DNA of 35,126 nt from Pseudomonas syringae (GCF_000737245.1 NZ_JPQU01000053.1:1-35126); one strand, 5' to 3'. Shown: positions 16,026 to 23,898, numbered from the stretch's first letter. Numbers and translations are program-made. Notes: a model not told the origin generated them from the letters alone.

Positions 16026-16526
16026 ATGACGTTCCGCAAGCCGGTTTCCGCTGCGGGTTTGACCCTGGCTTTCGTGCTGTTGATCAGTGTATCCAGCACC
16101 CTCGTACGAAATGCTCAGGCATCCGAGGTGGACGATAGCGCGCTGGCGTTTGTCCAGGAGCGACACCTGGGTGAAAGCCTTGGCTGGCTGGGTTATCAAG
16201 TGGCTTCCCGGACTCCCGCCTTTGGCAGCATTGTCGAGGCCATTGGCAAAACACAGGCTCAGGCGCTGGTTAAGGATGAGCTGCAACGTCTACAGCCCCA
16301 ATTCCAGGCGCAATGGGACCGCAATCTGGCGGCGGCTTACGCTCTGTCATTCACCGCTGAGGAGTTGCAGGCGATGAACAAGGGCGCTGATCCACCGATG
16401 CTGGCCAATAAATTGCGGGCCAAACAGAATGATGTCGGCATGGACATGAAGGCGCGTTCTGCCGACCTGCTCAGGGACTATGTTTCCCAGGCGCTGAACA
16501 ACGCGCAGGCTTCGCTTACCCACTGA
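16026..16526 (+). CDS. Exported helical protein of unknown function
   Basis: A 166-residue protein with a signal peptide ending about AQA-SEVDD (residue 34). The mature part is helical; LAAAYALSFTAEELQAMNKG recalls the DUF2059 phrase in which a FT-x-E-E-L motif sits in a C-terminal helix pair, but the match is loose. GGGAGG lies just before the ATG. It ends 30 bases before the deaminase gene and may be cotranscribed with it; there is no obvious functional link. Confidence 0.75.
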   Translation: MTFRKPVSAAGLTLAFVLLISVSSTLVRNAQASEVDDSALAFVQERHLGESLGWLGYQVASRTPAFGSIVEAIGKTQAQALVKDELQRLQPQFQAQWDRNLAAAYALSFTAEELQAMNKGADPPMLANKLRAKQNDVGMDMKARSADLLRDYVSQALNNAQASLTH

Positions 16527-16556
16527 TTAACAATTGACTCACTTGGAGGTAAACCC

Positions 16557-16994
16557 ATGGACCCATTCATGCAGGCGGCGATCGACGAAGCACAACTCGG
16601 GCTGGAGGAGGGCGGCATCCCCATCGGTTCAGTGATCGTGCATGACGGCAAAATCATCGGTCGCGGGCATAACCGCCGTGTGCAGGAAGGCAGTGCCATC
16701 AAGCACGGCGAAATGGATGCCCTGGAAAATGCCGGCCGCCAACCCGCCAGCGTCTACCGCGATGCCGTGCTCTACACCACCTTGTCGCCGTGCTCGATGT
16801 GCAGCGGCGCGATCCTGCTGTATGGCATCCGCAAGATCATCGTCGGCGAAAACCAGACCTTCATGGGCGAAGAAGAGCTACTGCGTTCGCGGGGTGTGAA
16901 CGTCGAGGTGATTCACAACGCCACCTGCGTGGACATGATGAAAGGCTTCATCGCCAGCAAACCCGAGTTGTGGAATGAGGATATCGGGGAGTAG
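16557..16994 (+). CDS. Cytosine deaminase of the fungal Fcy1 type
   Basis: A 145-residue zinc deaminase. The zinc ligands are His50, Cys79 and Cys82 in KHGEMDALENAG and TLSPCSMCSGAILLYGI; Glu52 is the proton shuttle. Several features match yeast cytosine deaminase and not tRNA adenosine deaminase TadA: HGE in place of HAE, EGGIPIGSVIV near the start, IGRGHNRRVQEGSA, YGIRKIIVGEN, and the C-terminal lid WNEDIGE, which in yeast covers the active site. The expected reaction is cytosine to uracil for pyrimidine salvage. TTGGAGG precedes the ATG. Guanine deaminase or another base deaminase is the alternative. Confidence 0.85.
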   Translation: MDPFMQAAIDEAQLGLEEGGIPIGSVIVHDGKIIGRGHNRRVQEGSAIKHGEMDALENAGRQPASVYRDAVLYTTLSPCSMCSGAILLYGIRKIIVGENQTFMGEEELLRSRGVNVEVIHNATCVDMMKGFIASKPELWNEDIGE

Positions 16995-17048
16995 ACCGTC
17001 AGGCCCTGAGATACACACCGCTGACTGGATCAAATTGCGTTACTCACA

Positions 17049-17064
17049 TGGGAGTGCGCTCCCA
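17049..17064. repeat. Small REP remnant hairpin
   Basis: TGGGAG and CTCCCA form a 6-bp stem with a TGCG loop, followed by CAGGAG. The sequence equals the two outer ends of a REP pair with the middle deleted. It can act as a weak transcript end after the deaminase gene. Confidence 0.5.
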
Positions 17065-17207
17065 CAGGAGATTTTTATGGCCGCAAGCCCGCATCACGAC
17101 CCTTGAGAAAAACTTTACCCCGCACAAAAACACTCATATGAGTTCCCACCCGCCTGAACGATGCTAATCTGGCCTCATTAAATCCATTCGTCTGATGGGT
17201 ATTTCGG

Positions 17208-18029
17208 ATGTCGGTGCAGTTTCGCAATAACGTAAAAGTCATGGGCGAAGGCCCCGCCACGCTGATGTTTGCCCATGGTTTTGGCTGTGATCAGAATATG
17301 TGGCGGTTCATGGCGCCGCTGTTTGCCGAGCGATACCGTGTGGTGCTGTTCGACATGGTCGGTAACGGCGGGTCCGATATTTCCGCCTGGTATCCACGCA
17401 GGTATGACTCCCTGGACGGCTACGCCAACGACCTGTTGGAAATCGTCAACGAGTTTGCCGGGCCGGGGCCTTTGATTCATATCGGACATTCGGTCAGCGC
17501 CATGATCGCCGTCCTTGCTGATCTCAAGGACCCGGGGCATTTTGACGCCCACGTGATGATCGGTCCGTCCCCTTGCTACATCAACGACGGTGACTACCAC
17601 GGCGGCTTCAGCCCGCAAGACATCGAATCGTTGCTGGAGGCACTGGACAGCAACTATTTGGGCTGGTCGGGCAATATGGCGCCGGCGATCATGGGCGCTC
17701 CCGAGCATCCGGAGCTGGGCCAGGAGCTGGCCGACAGTTTCTGCCGCGCCGACCCGGAAATCGCCAAGCAGTTTGCCCGGGTTACGTTCACATCCGACCA
17801 TCGCCAGCAGGTTGCACGGCTCACCACCAATACCCTGATCCTGCAATGCAGTGACGACCTCATCGCGCCGGTAGAGGTCGGGGATTTTCTCCATCGCGTG
17901 ATTGCCGGCAGCACCCTGCGTCGCATCGAAAATGTCGGCCATTGTCCGCACATGAGCGCACCCAATGCCTGCATCGCCGCCATTGACGAATTCCTCGCCG
18001 CTTCTGGAGTAGTCGCTTTTGTTAAATGA
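17208..18029 (+). CDS. RsbQ/KAI2-type alpha/beta hydrolase
   Basis: A 273-residue soluble hydrolase with no signal peptide. The catalytic triad is Ser95 (GHSVSA), Asp217 (CSDDLIAP) and His245 (GHCPHMSAP). HGFGCDQNMWRFMAP near residue 23, RYDSLDGYANDLLEIV (65-80) and the GH-x-PH-x-SAP ending are signatures shared by Bacillus RsbQ and the plant butenolide/strigolactone receptors KAI2 and D14. In Bacillus RsbQ supports the PAS-domain phosphatase RsbP, probably by making or presenting its ligand. Here the stop overlaps the start of a PAS-domain kinase by 11 nt, the same kind of pairing. The ligand is unknown, and the kinase as partner is inferred. Confidence 0.85.
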   Translation: MSVQFRNNVKVMGEGPATLMFAHGFGCDQNMWRFMAPLFAERYRVVLFDMVGNGGSDISAWYPRRYDSLDGYANDLLEIVNEFAGPGPLIHIGHSVSAMIAVLADLKDPGHFDAHVMIGPSPCYINDGDYHGGFSPQDIESLLEALDSNYLGWSGNMAPAIMGAPEHPELGQELADSFCRADPEIAKQFARVTFTSDHRQQVARLTTNTLILQCSDDLIAPVEVGDFLHRVIAGSTLRRIENVGHCPHMSAPNACIAAIDEFLAASGVVAFVK

Positions 18030-19194
18030 TGTCGACGCCCTGCCGGGTAGCGATGAGCTGATCGAGAACGCGCCCTGTGGTTTGTTGCTGACCCTGGACG
18101 ACGGCACGATAAAACGCGCCAACATGACTTTCTGCCGCTGGCTGGGCATGCCCCGCGAAGCGCTGTTGGGCCGCCGGTTTCAGGATCTTTTAAGCATGGG
18201 CGGGAAGCTCTTTTATCAGACCCATTGTCTGCCGTTACTGCAACTGCGCGGCTCGGTGGCCGAGGTAAAACTCGATATGCTGCGTCAGGACGGCAGCGGC
18301 ATTAGCGTGATCGTCAATGCCGTTCGCCGACAGACCCCTCACGGCGTGATCCAGGAACTGGCGCTGTTCGGCGCCCAGGAGCGGACCACCTACGAGCGGG
18401 AGCTGACGGCCTCGCGAAAGATGGCTGAAGAGCTGTTGTTGCAGCAATTGGCCTCGCAGAAGGAACTCTCGTCCGCACAGAACCGCCTGCGTCTGGCCGA
18501 GATTGAAGCGGACATCCGTGCAACCTTCGCTGAACAGATGGTTGGTTTCGTCAGCCATGACCTGCGCAATCCCCTGGCAGCGATCAAGATGGCCGCCGGG
18601 TTGATTGGTCTGGACCCGTTGAGCGAGCGGCAACAGCGCAGCCTTGACCACGTGATGGTCTCGGTGGAACGTGCCCAGCGGCTGATCGTCAACCTGCTGG
18701 ACTTCACCCAGGCTCGGGTCGGCCGGGGGATTACCGTGCTGCCCCAAGCCATCGACCTGCATAAGGTGATAGGCCGGTGCGTGGAAGAACTCAGGCTGAT
18801 GTTCCCTGACCGCACGCTGATTCATCGAATCGAAGGGGAAGGGGCGTGCAGCGCCGATGCCGATCGATTATTCGAGCTGGTGGAAAATCTGGTCAGCAAT
18901 GCCGTGGCCTATGGTGCTCCCGACAGTGAAGTCGTCGTGACCTCGGCGTTTGAAGCGCAGTGGATCAAGGTCTCGGTCCACAACCACGGAGCACCCATTG
19001 GGCCGGAGCTTGTCGGCAGTTTGTTTGAACCCATGCTGTATGGCGTCGCCGAAGATAATGATGCGCATACCGTCGGGCTCGGTCTGTTCATTGTCCGGGA
19101 AATCGCCCGGGCGCATTGGGGGGATGTCAGCCTGAGCTCCAGCGAGGAAGAAGGCACCACCTTCGTGGCGAGCCTGGCGCGGCCGGTGGGGTGA
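18019..19194 (+). CDS. PAS-domain soluble histidine kinase, coupled to the hydrolase
   Basis: A 391-residue cytoplasmic kinase without membrane segments: a PAS domain (about 12-120, ENAPCGLLLTLDDGTIKRAN), a coiled-coil linker (about 125-170), HisKA with phospho-acceptor His180 (FVSHDLRNPL) and HATPase with N-box LVENLVSNAVAYG and G-box TVGLGLFIV. The start is a TTG at 18019 with GGAG nine bases upstream; the in-frame stop at 18010 excludes any earlier start, and the next ATG lies inside the PAS domain. The start is inside the hydrolase gene, which implies translational coupling. No response regulator is encoded nearby, so its partner lies elsewhere. Confidence 0.88.
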   Translation: MLNDVDALPGSDELIENAPCGLLLTLDDGTIKRANMTFCRWLGMPREALLGRRFQDLLSMGGKLFYQTHCLPLLQLRGSVAEVKLDMLRQDGSGISVIVNAVRRQTPHGVIQELALFGAQERTTYERELTASRKMAEELLLQQLASQKELSSAQNRLRLAEIEADIRATFAEQMVGFVSHDLRNPLAAIKMAAGLIGLDPLSERQQRSLDHVMVSVERAQRLIVNLLDFTQARVGRGITVLPQAIDLHKVIGRCVEELRLMFPDRTLIHRIEGEGACSADADRLFELVENLVSNAVAYGAPDSEVVVTSAFEAQWIKVSVHNHGAPIGPELVGSLFEPMLYGVAEDNDAHTVGLGLFIVREIARAHWGDVSLSSSEEEGTTFVASLARPVG

Positions 19195-19203
19195 TGAGAT
19201 TCC

Positions 19204-19296
19204 CTGTTGGAGCGAGGCTTGCCCGCGAATTAGCCGACGCGGTTAGTCAGGCACACCGCTTTATCGTTCTTCACGGGCAAGCCTCGCTCCAACAGG
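19204..19296. repeat. REP pair (TGTTGGAGCGAGGCTTGCCCGC type)
   Basis: Arms CTGTTGGAGCGAGGCTTGCC and its complement ending CTCGCTCCAACAGG. The right edge touches the stop codon of the exporter gene at 19297. It sits between the convergent kinase and exporter genes. Confidence 0.88.
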
Positions 19297-19902
19297 TCAC
19301 ACCACCACCGTCAACCACGTCGACACCAGCAACAACCCCGCCATGCAGCGGTTGAAGCGCTGCATGCTTAGCGGCGAGCGGAAAAACCGGTTGGCGCTCA
19401 CGCCCAGCAAGGCCCAGACGGTCATGCAGGGGATGGCGATGGCGAAAAACAGCAGCGCCAGATAGACGACTCGTAACGTGCGATCGGCCTCTGTTCCGGC
19501 GAATACGCTGACCACCGCCAACGCCATCATCCAGGTTTTAGGATTGACCAGTTGCAGGCTCGCCGCTCCCCAAAGCCCCAGGCGCGGGCCTTTGCTGTCG
19601 GTGCCTTCTATCTCGATGGCTGCCGGAGGCGCACGGAAAATCTGCCAGGCCATCCAGCTCAGCCAGGCGATGCCGATCCACGACATGGTGGTCTGAAGGA
19701 TTTGATGCCGCGCCAGAAAATCCCCGACCCCCGTTCCCACCAGCAGCACAAGCCCGGCGGCGCCCGCGCAGGCTCCCATCACGATAGGCACGGCGGCCAA
19801 AAGGCCGTGTCGCGAGGTGTTGGTGAGCACCAGAATATTGGTGGGCCCCGGCGTGATCGAGGAAACAAAGGCAAACAGCATGAAGGGCAAGAACGCGTCC
19901 AT
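19297..19902 (-). CDS. LysE/RhtB-family exporter
   Basis: A 201-residue inner-membrane protein with six membrane segments. The first loop carries the family signature SSITPGPTNILVLTNTSRHG (about 14-33), and LQLVNPKTWMMALAVVSVFA (about 117-136) is the second conserved stretch. Members export amino acids such as lysine, threonine or homoserine lactone; the substrate here is unknown. It lies 52 bases downstream of the AraC-type regulator gene on the same strand, so the two are probably one operon with the regulator controlling export. Confidence 0.9.
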   Translation of the reverse strand: MDAFLPFMLFAFVSSITPGPTNILVLTNTSRHGLLAAVPIVMGACAGAAGLVLLVGTGVGDFLARHQILQTTMSWIGIAWLSWMAWQIFRAPPAAIEIEGTDSKGPRLGLWGAASLQLVNPKTWMMALAVVSVFAGTEADRTLRVVYLALLFFAIAIPCMTVWALLGVSANRFFRSPLSMQRFNRCMAGLLLVSTWLTVVV

Positions 19903-19954
19903 GACACAACTCTGGGTGATTGATCGTCAGTCGATCATCGCCGCCGCCGGTGCG

Positions 19955-20791
19955 TCAGTCTGGAAGGTTTGAGCAGCGCTTTCGGTAGTCGGCCGGCGTC
20001 ACGCGGTAGGCACGGCGGAACCAGCGCCCCAAGTGACTCTGGTCGGCAAAACCCAGGCTCGCGGCCACCTCTGCGGGGGATTGCCCGCCCGCGAGCAGAC
20101 GTCGCGCCTGGGCCAGCCGCAGTTGAATCAGATAGGCGTGGGGCGCCAGCCCGAAGGCGGCCTTGAAGGCCCGGGTCAGACGAAAGCGGTCGACACCGGT
20201 CACCCGCGCCAAGTCATCCAGCCCGATGTCCTGGGTCATGTGACCGTGCAGGAAATCCCTGGCAGTCTGCGCCACCAGGGGCAGGCGCGGATCCGGATTG
20301 ATCAGGGTTCGCCAACGCAGGTGGCCGGTCAGATTGGCCAGTAGATCATCCAGTGCGGTCTGGCGCACGATGCGCATTTCCTGACCATGCAGCGAACGGA
20401 AGGCATTGGCGGTGGCGTTGGCCAGGCGCAAATCGTCGGCCTGGGTCGCGGCGAAACTGAGTTGGCAATGGCTGGGTGTCTGCTCGAACAGCGAATGCAG
20501 CTCGCGGTCCAGCCACTTCGGGTCCAGGTACAGCGTCTGGTAGGTAAAACCTCCTGGGGTCGGAGCATCGCCATCATGAATCTCACCGGGCTCCAGCAGA
20601 AACACCCGGCCTGGCGTGCTGATGTATTGCTGCCGCTGGCAATGGAATTGCTGCACCCCTTGCTCGGTAAATCCGACCAGATAGCTGTCATGCCAGTGCG
20701 GATCGTAGGCATGACCTTCAAAATGCGCCCGAATCGTCTCAATGCCGGAGTCTGCGTCCTGCTTCAAGTCGATCCAGTTGCTGCTGGTCAT
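19955..20791 (-). CDS. AraC-family transcriptional regulator
   Basis: A 278-residue regulator with an N-terminal cupin-type sensing domain (HAYDPHWHDSYLVGF and GRVFLLEPGEIHDGDAP near residues 27-76) and a C-terminal double helix-turn-helix (about 185-275; LDDLARVTGVDRFRLTRAFK and AEVAASLGFADQSHLGRWFR). This architecture is common beside LysE exporters, where the sensing domain binds the exported amino acid or a related molecule. The exporter follows 52 bases downstream. A minus-strand TATAAT lies at 20861-20866 and repeats of CTGGATT around it could be its own operator. Confidence 0.9.
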   Translation of the reverse strand: MTSSNWIDLKQDADSGIETIRAHFEGHAYDPHWHDSYLVGFTEQGVQQFHCQRQQYISTPGRVFLLEPGEIHDGDAPTPGGFTYQTLYLDPKWLDRELHSLFEQTPSHCQLSFAATQADDLRLANATANAFRSLHGQEMRIVRQTALDDLLANLTGHLRWRTLINPDPRLPLVAQTARDFLHGHMTQDIGLDDLARVTGVDRFRLTRAFKAAFGLAPHAYLIQLRLAQARRLLAGGQSPAEVAASLGFADQSHLGRWFRRAYRVTPADYRKRCSNLPD

Positions 20792-20840
20792 GGTGAGTTC
20801 CTGCTAAAAAGGTTTGGCTATGCAAATGAGTGCATGCTTG

Positions 20841-20866
20841 CTGGATTTTCATCCGTCTGGATTATA
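20841..20866 (-). promoter_or_regulatory. Candidate promoter and operator of the AraC-LysE operon
   Basis: A minus-strand TATAAT (20861-20866) lies about 70 bases before the AraC-type start. Two direct repeats of CTGGATT (20841-20847 and 20857-20863, period 16) overlap and follow it, a position suited to self-repression. No clear -35 box is visible. Direct repeats fit AraC-type binding, but nothing else proves the link. Confidence 0.35.
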
Positions 20867-20986
20867 TTGGTCCGAAGTTCTGCCGAAAGTCTGGAAGATT
20901 TGTGCAGTGAGGCGCTACAGTCGTGGTGCCTCGGCATTTTCGCATTACCATTGCTCCCAATTACCACTCACGCATACAGGACTGAC

Positions 20987-22171
20987 ATGAGGCAATCCAT
21001 CGCCGACGATGTAGCGATAATCGGTCGGATAAGTGCTGTACCTGCCATTCTTCAAGTCATCAGCGAAACCACCAGCATGGGTTTTGCAGCCGTGGCGCGT
21101 GTCACCGATTCATCCTGGACCGCTTGTGCGGTGCTCGACAAGCTCGATTTTGGCTTGCAACCGGGCGGTGAGCTGGAGTTGACCACCACCATCTGCCATG
21201 AAATCCATGCCTCTCAACTGCATGAGTCGGTGATTATCGACTGTGTCAGCGAGGACGATAAGTATCGGCTGCATCACACGCCGCAGATCTACAAGTTTCA
21301 GAGCTACATATCGGTGCCAGTGTTCCTCTCCGACGGTTCATTCTTTGGCACCATCTGCGCCCTTGATCCAAACCCCGCCAAACTGAAAAACACCTCCATT
21401 GAGTCGATGATGACTTCGTTTGCGCGGCTATTGGCGATCCAGATCGAAGCCGAGGAAAGCCTGGAACGCGCCCGAGAGGATCTGCGCGCCGAGCGTGAAG
21501 TCTCCGAGTGGCGCGAGCAGTTTATCGCCGTGCTGGGACATGATCTGCGCAACCCGTTGTTCGCCATTACCGCCAGTGCCGAGCTGCTGCTGCGCAAGCC
21601 GCTCGACGAAAAGGCACACAGGATCGCCCAGCATATTCTCACCTCCGGCAAGCGCGCTTCGCACCTGGTGAATGACGTGCTCGATTTCGCCAGAGGGCGT
21701 CTGGGCCACGGTATTCCGCTGAGCCTGTGTGAATGCGACGACCTGGAAGCCGCGTTGCAGCATGTGGTTGCCGAAGTGCAGCACATTCACCCGTCGCGGC
21801 GGATTCGTTCGAGCATTGCCGGCCTTGAGCAAGTGCGGTGTGATCGTGAGCGCATCGCTCAGCTGCTATCCAACCTCGTAGCCAACGCCATCGCCCACGG
21901 CGACTCCAATGGTGAAGTTGAGGTGGCGGCCGGTATTGCCGTGGGCGAGCTGTGTATCAGCGTAAGTAACCAGGGTGAGCCGATTCCCGAGGATGTTTTG
22001 CCACAACTGTTCCAGCCTTATTCACGACCGGGCGCAGAAGAGCCGCAGGCCGGATTGGGGCTTGGTCTCTATATCGCCAGCCAGATCGCTCAGGCCCATG
22101 GTGGGAGGCTGGACGTGCGCTCGACCCGGGATGACGGCACCACTTTCACCTTCAGCATGCCGCTGATCTGA
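20987..22171 (+). CDS. GAF-domain soluble histidine kinase
   Basis: A 394-residue cytoplasmic kinase: GAF domain (about 10-165, with FQSYISVPVFLSDGSFFGTI and ALDPNP), a short coiled coil (EAEESLERAREDLRAERE), HisKA with His185 (VLGHDLRNPLFAI) and HATPase with LLSNLVANAIAHG and GLGLGLYIASQ. It resembles the PAS kinase at 18019 in its H-box, length and HATPase. The ATG has ACAGGA 6 bases upstream; the frame is open a further 600 bases, antisense to the AraC-type gene, which I treat as chance. No receiver domain or response regulator is nearby. Its stop is one base from that of the convergent glycosylase gene. Confidence 0.88.
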   Translation: MRQSIADDVAIIGRISAVPAILQVISETTSMGFAAVARVTDSSWTACAVLDKLDFGLQPGGELELTTTICHEIHASQLHESVIIDCVSEDDKYRLHHTPQIYKFQSYISVPVFLSDGSFFGTICALDPNPAKLKNTSIESMMTSFARLLAIQIEAEESLERAREDLRAEREVSEWREQFIAVLGHDLRNPLFAITASAELLLRKPLDEKAHRIAQHILTSGKRASHLVNDVLDFARGRLGHGIPLSLCECDDLEAALQHVVAEVQHIHPSRRIRSSIAGLEQVRCDRERIAQLLSNLVANAIAHGDSNGEVEVAAGIAVGELCISVSNQGEPIPEDVLPQLFQPYSRPGAEEPQAGLGLGLYIASQIAQAHGGRLDVRSTRDDGTTFTFSMPLI

Positions 22172-22172
22172 A

Positions 22173-23276
22173 TCAGAGCTGCAGATCGAAACTGCCTTTG
22201 CCCAGACATTCACCATTGATCAGCACATCCAGCTCGTGCCTGCCGGCGTAATGCACCCGGGTGGTGAAATTGCGCAGTTGTGGTTTGCGGGTCACGATCA
22301 GCGATTCGCCGGCACCGAGCTCCAGGGTTTTTAGCTTGAAGACCTTGGCCGAGGTGCCGCCGGACTTTTTCACGTAGTGAATCGCGTAATCAATGATCAG
22401 GCGCTGACTTCGCGCAGACGTCGAGGTCACGCGAAATTCGAGACTCAGGGTTTCGCCCAGCCGAATGCTCTGCGGCGAGACGCTGAGCTGATCCACCCGC
22501 ACATCCGCCCTGTGACCTGCACCCATGATCCCCAGCGCCCGGCGATCACCTTTCTTGATCAGCGAGCGCAGTGCATGTCGGGCGATCCAGGCAGTGTGCG
22601 GGTTCTCCAGTGACCAGCCTTCCAGGTAGTCGAGCACCCAGTCAGGGTTGTCCTTGGTAATGTCGTTGAGGTGATTGGCCACAGATTTGCGCACGTACAA
22701 ACTGCTGTCGGCCTTGAGGTTCTCCAGGATCGACAGCACCGGCGACGGGTCGGCCAACAACGGCTCTATTCGGAACGACCACGGCAGGCGCGGGCGGCTG
22801 CCTTCACTGGCCAGGCGTCGCACATGCTCGTTTTCGTCCTGCGACCAGCCTTGCATGATGCCCAGTGCGCGGGGCAAATCCAGGCGCAAAAAGTGCCGCA
22901 CGGCAAACTCCGACGAACCGAACGTCGTGAAGAATTTCAACGCCTGCATCGAGCGCTCGAAATCGTGCTGGCCGTAAAGCGCTACGTATTCCGGCAGGAT
23001 CAGGCTGACAAAACTGCTGTTCAAGCGTGGCGCCAGTGCATAGAGAATCGCCAGCGCCTCGGGATAATCGGTCGGCAGCCCGGCATGCAGGCCGCGGCTG
23101 ACGCGGTTGAGGCGCTGCATCAACGACTGGCTGTCCAGGTCGTGGGCGACGTGGGCCAGAAACGCGGGCGTATCGAACCCCGGATAAACCGCCGTGGTCT
23201 GCTCGGCGATGTGCTGCAACCGGGCCAGGTTAAATATTTCTTTGAGCGCCGGAGCGGCTTGCGGGGTATCGGTCAT
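22173..23276 (-). CDS. alkC: AlkC-type DNA alkylation repair glycosylase with Ig-like domain
   Basis: A 367-residue protein. The first two thirds are HEAT-like helical repeats (LARLQHIAEQTTAVYPGF, SSEFAVRHFLRLDLPRALGI, DSSLYVRKSVANHLNDITKD), the fold of the AlkC/AlkD glycosylases that remove N3-methyladenine without base flipping. The last 100 residues (about 265-367) are beta-rich with an Ig-like pattern (LSLEFRVTSTSARSQRLIIDY), a feature of one AlkC subgroup. It acts alone in base excision repair. The promoter lies upstream of 23276, beside a REP. AlkD would lack the C-terminal domain. Confidence 0.85.
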   Translation of the reverse strand: MTDTPQAAPALKEIFNLARLQHIAEQTTAVYPGFDTPAFLAHVAHDLDSQSLMQRLNRVSRGLHAGLPTDYPEALAILYALAPRLNSSFVSLILPEYVALYGQHDFERSMQALKFFTTFGSSEFAVRHFLRLDLPRALGIMQGWSQDENEHVRRLASEGSRPRLPWSFRIEPLLADPSPVLSILENLKADSSLYVRKSVANHLNDITKDNPDWVLDYLEGWSLENPHTAWIARHALRSLIKKGDRRALGIMGAGHRADVRVDQLSVSPQSIRLGETLSLEFRVTSTSARSQRLIIDYAIHYVKKSGGTSAKVFKLKTLELGAGESLIVTRKPQLRNFTTRVHYAGRHELDVLINGECLGKGSFDLQL

Positions 23277-23324
23277 GGTATTTCCCAGTTAACACATTTT
23301 GGTAGGAGCTCGCGCAATGTCCCT

Positions 23325-23446
23325 GACGCCATGCTGTCACGGAGCAAACACGGACCTTGTAGGAGCGCGCTTGCCCGCGATGCGATTTCAGAGCCGCCAC
23401 ATTTGTCGCCTGTCTGGAAGCCATCGCGGGCAAGCGCGCTCCTACG
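23325..23446. repeat. REP pair with extended flank
   Basis: The flank GACGCCATGCTGTCACGG (23325 on) matches those at 1105 and 15248; REP arms run 23357-23446 (TTGTAGGAGCGCGCTTGCCC and complement). A lone REP head, GGTAGGAGCTCGCGC, lies just before it at 23301. Confidence 0.85.
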
Positions 23447-23583
23447 GCAGTCTGTCTCATTGCACATCCTTGTTACAAACTTGAAACCGCTTCACTTGCC
23501 CATCACACCGGCCTGAGGCGAACCTACGTGGGTAATCGCCATCAAACGCCTGAATCGTTACCGTTTCCCACAGAAGGTAAGTG

Positions 23584-23898
23584 ATGAACAGTTCTGCGCG
23601 ACTTTTAGCAATCTCCACGCTGAGCGGCCTATTTTTGACCGGCCTGGCCAGTGTTTCCCAGGCCCAGACCTTGCCTAACAGCACGATCAATAACGGCAAC
23701 CCGAATAACAGCCCCATCCACCGCGCCAATCCCAACAGCCGTCAGGGCACTGAGTCGAGTATCCCGCCGGTGCGTGGCCCAAGTACTGCGCCCAATCCGC
23801 GCCCCCCGACCCTGGAGAACGGCGGCATCCGTAACGGCTATCCTGATCGTCAGCAGCCTGTCAGGCCGTCGGGCGGCGACCGCAAAACCACCGATTGA
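23584..23898 (+). CDS. Small secreted Asn/Pro-rich protein
   Basis: A 104-residue protein with a signal peptide to about residue 28 (VSQAQ). The mature part is low-complexity, rich in Asn, Pro, Arg and Gly (STINNGNPNNSPIHRANPNS) and likely disordered. AAGG lies upstream; GTG at 23581 is a rival start. A minus-strand frame overlaps it at 23457-23735, but this one has the signal peptide and ribosome site, so I prefer it. I do not know its function. It precedes the sugar dehydrogenase gene by 54 bases and may be cotranscribed. Confidence 0.65.
   Translation: MNSSARLLAISTLSGLFLTGLASVSQAQTLPNSTINNGNPNNSPIHRANPNSRQGTESSIPPVRGPSTAPNPRPPTLENGGIRNGYPDRQQPVRPSGGDRKTTD

Noticed and set aside
20387..20986. 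A 600-base open frame in frame with the GAF kinase, antisense to the AraC-type gene, which would give a 594-residue fusion
   Set aside because: The GAF domain starts normally after ATG 20987 with a ribosome site, the extension has no recognisable domain, and long antisense frames are common in GC-rich coding DNA.
23457..23735. A minus-strand frame overlapping the small secreted protein
   Set aside because: It reads through REP-adjacent sequence and overlaps a frame with signal peptide and ribosome site; only one can be real and the plus-strand one is better.
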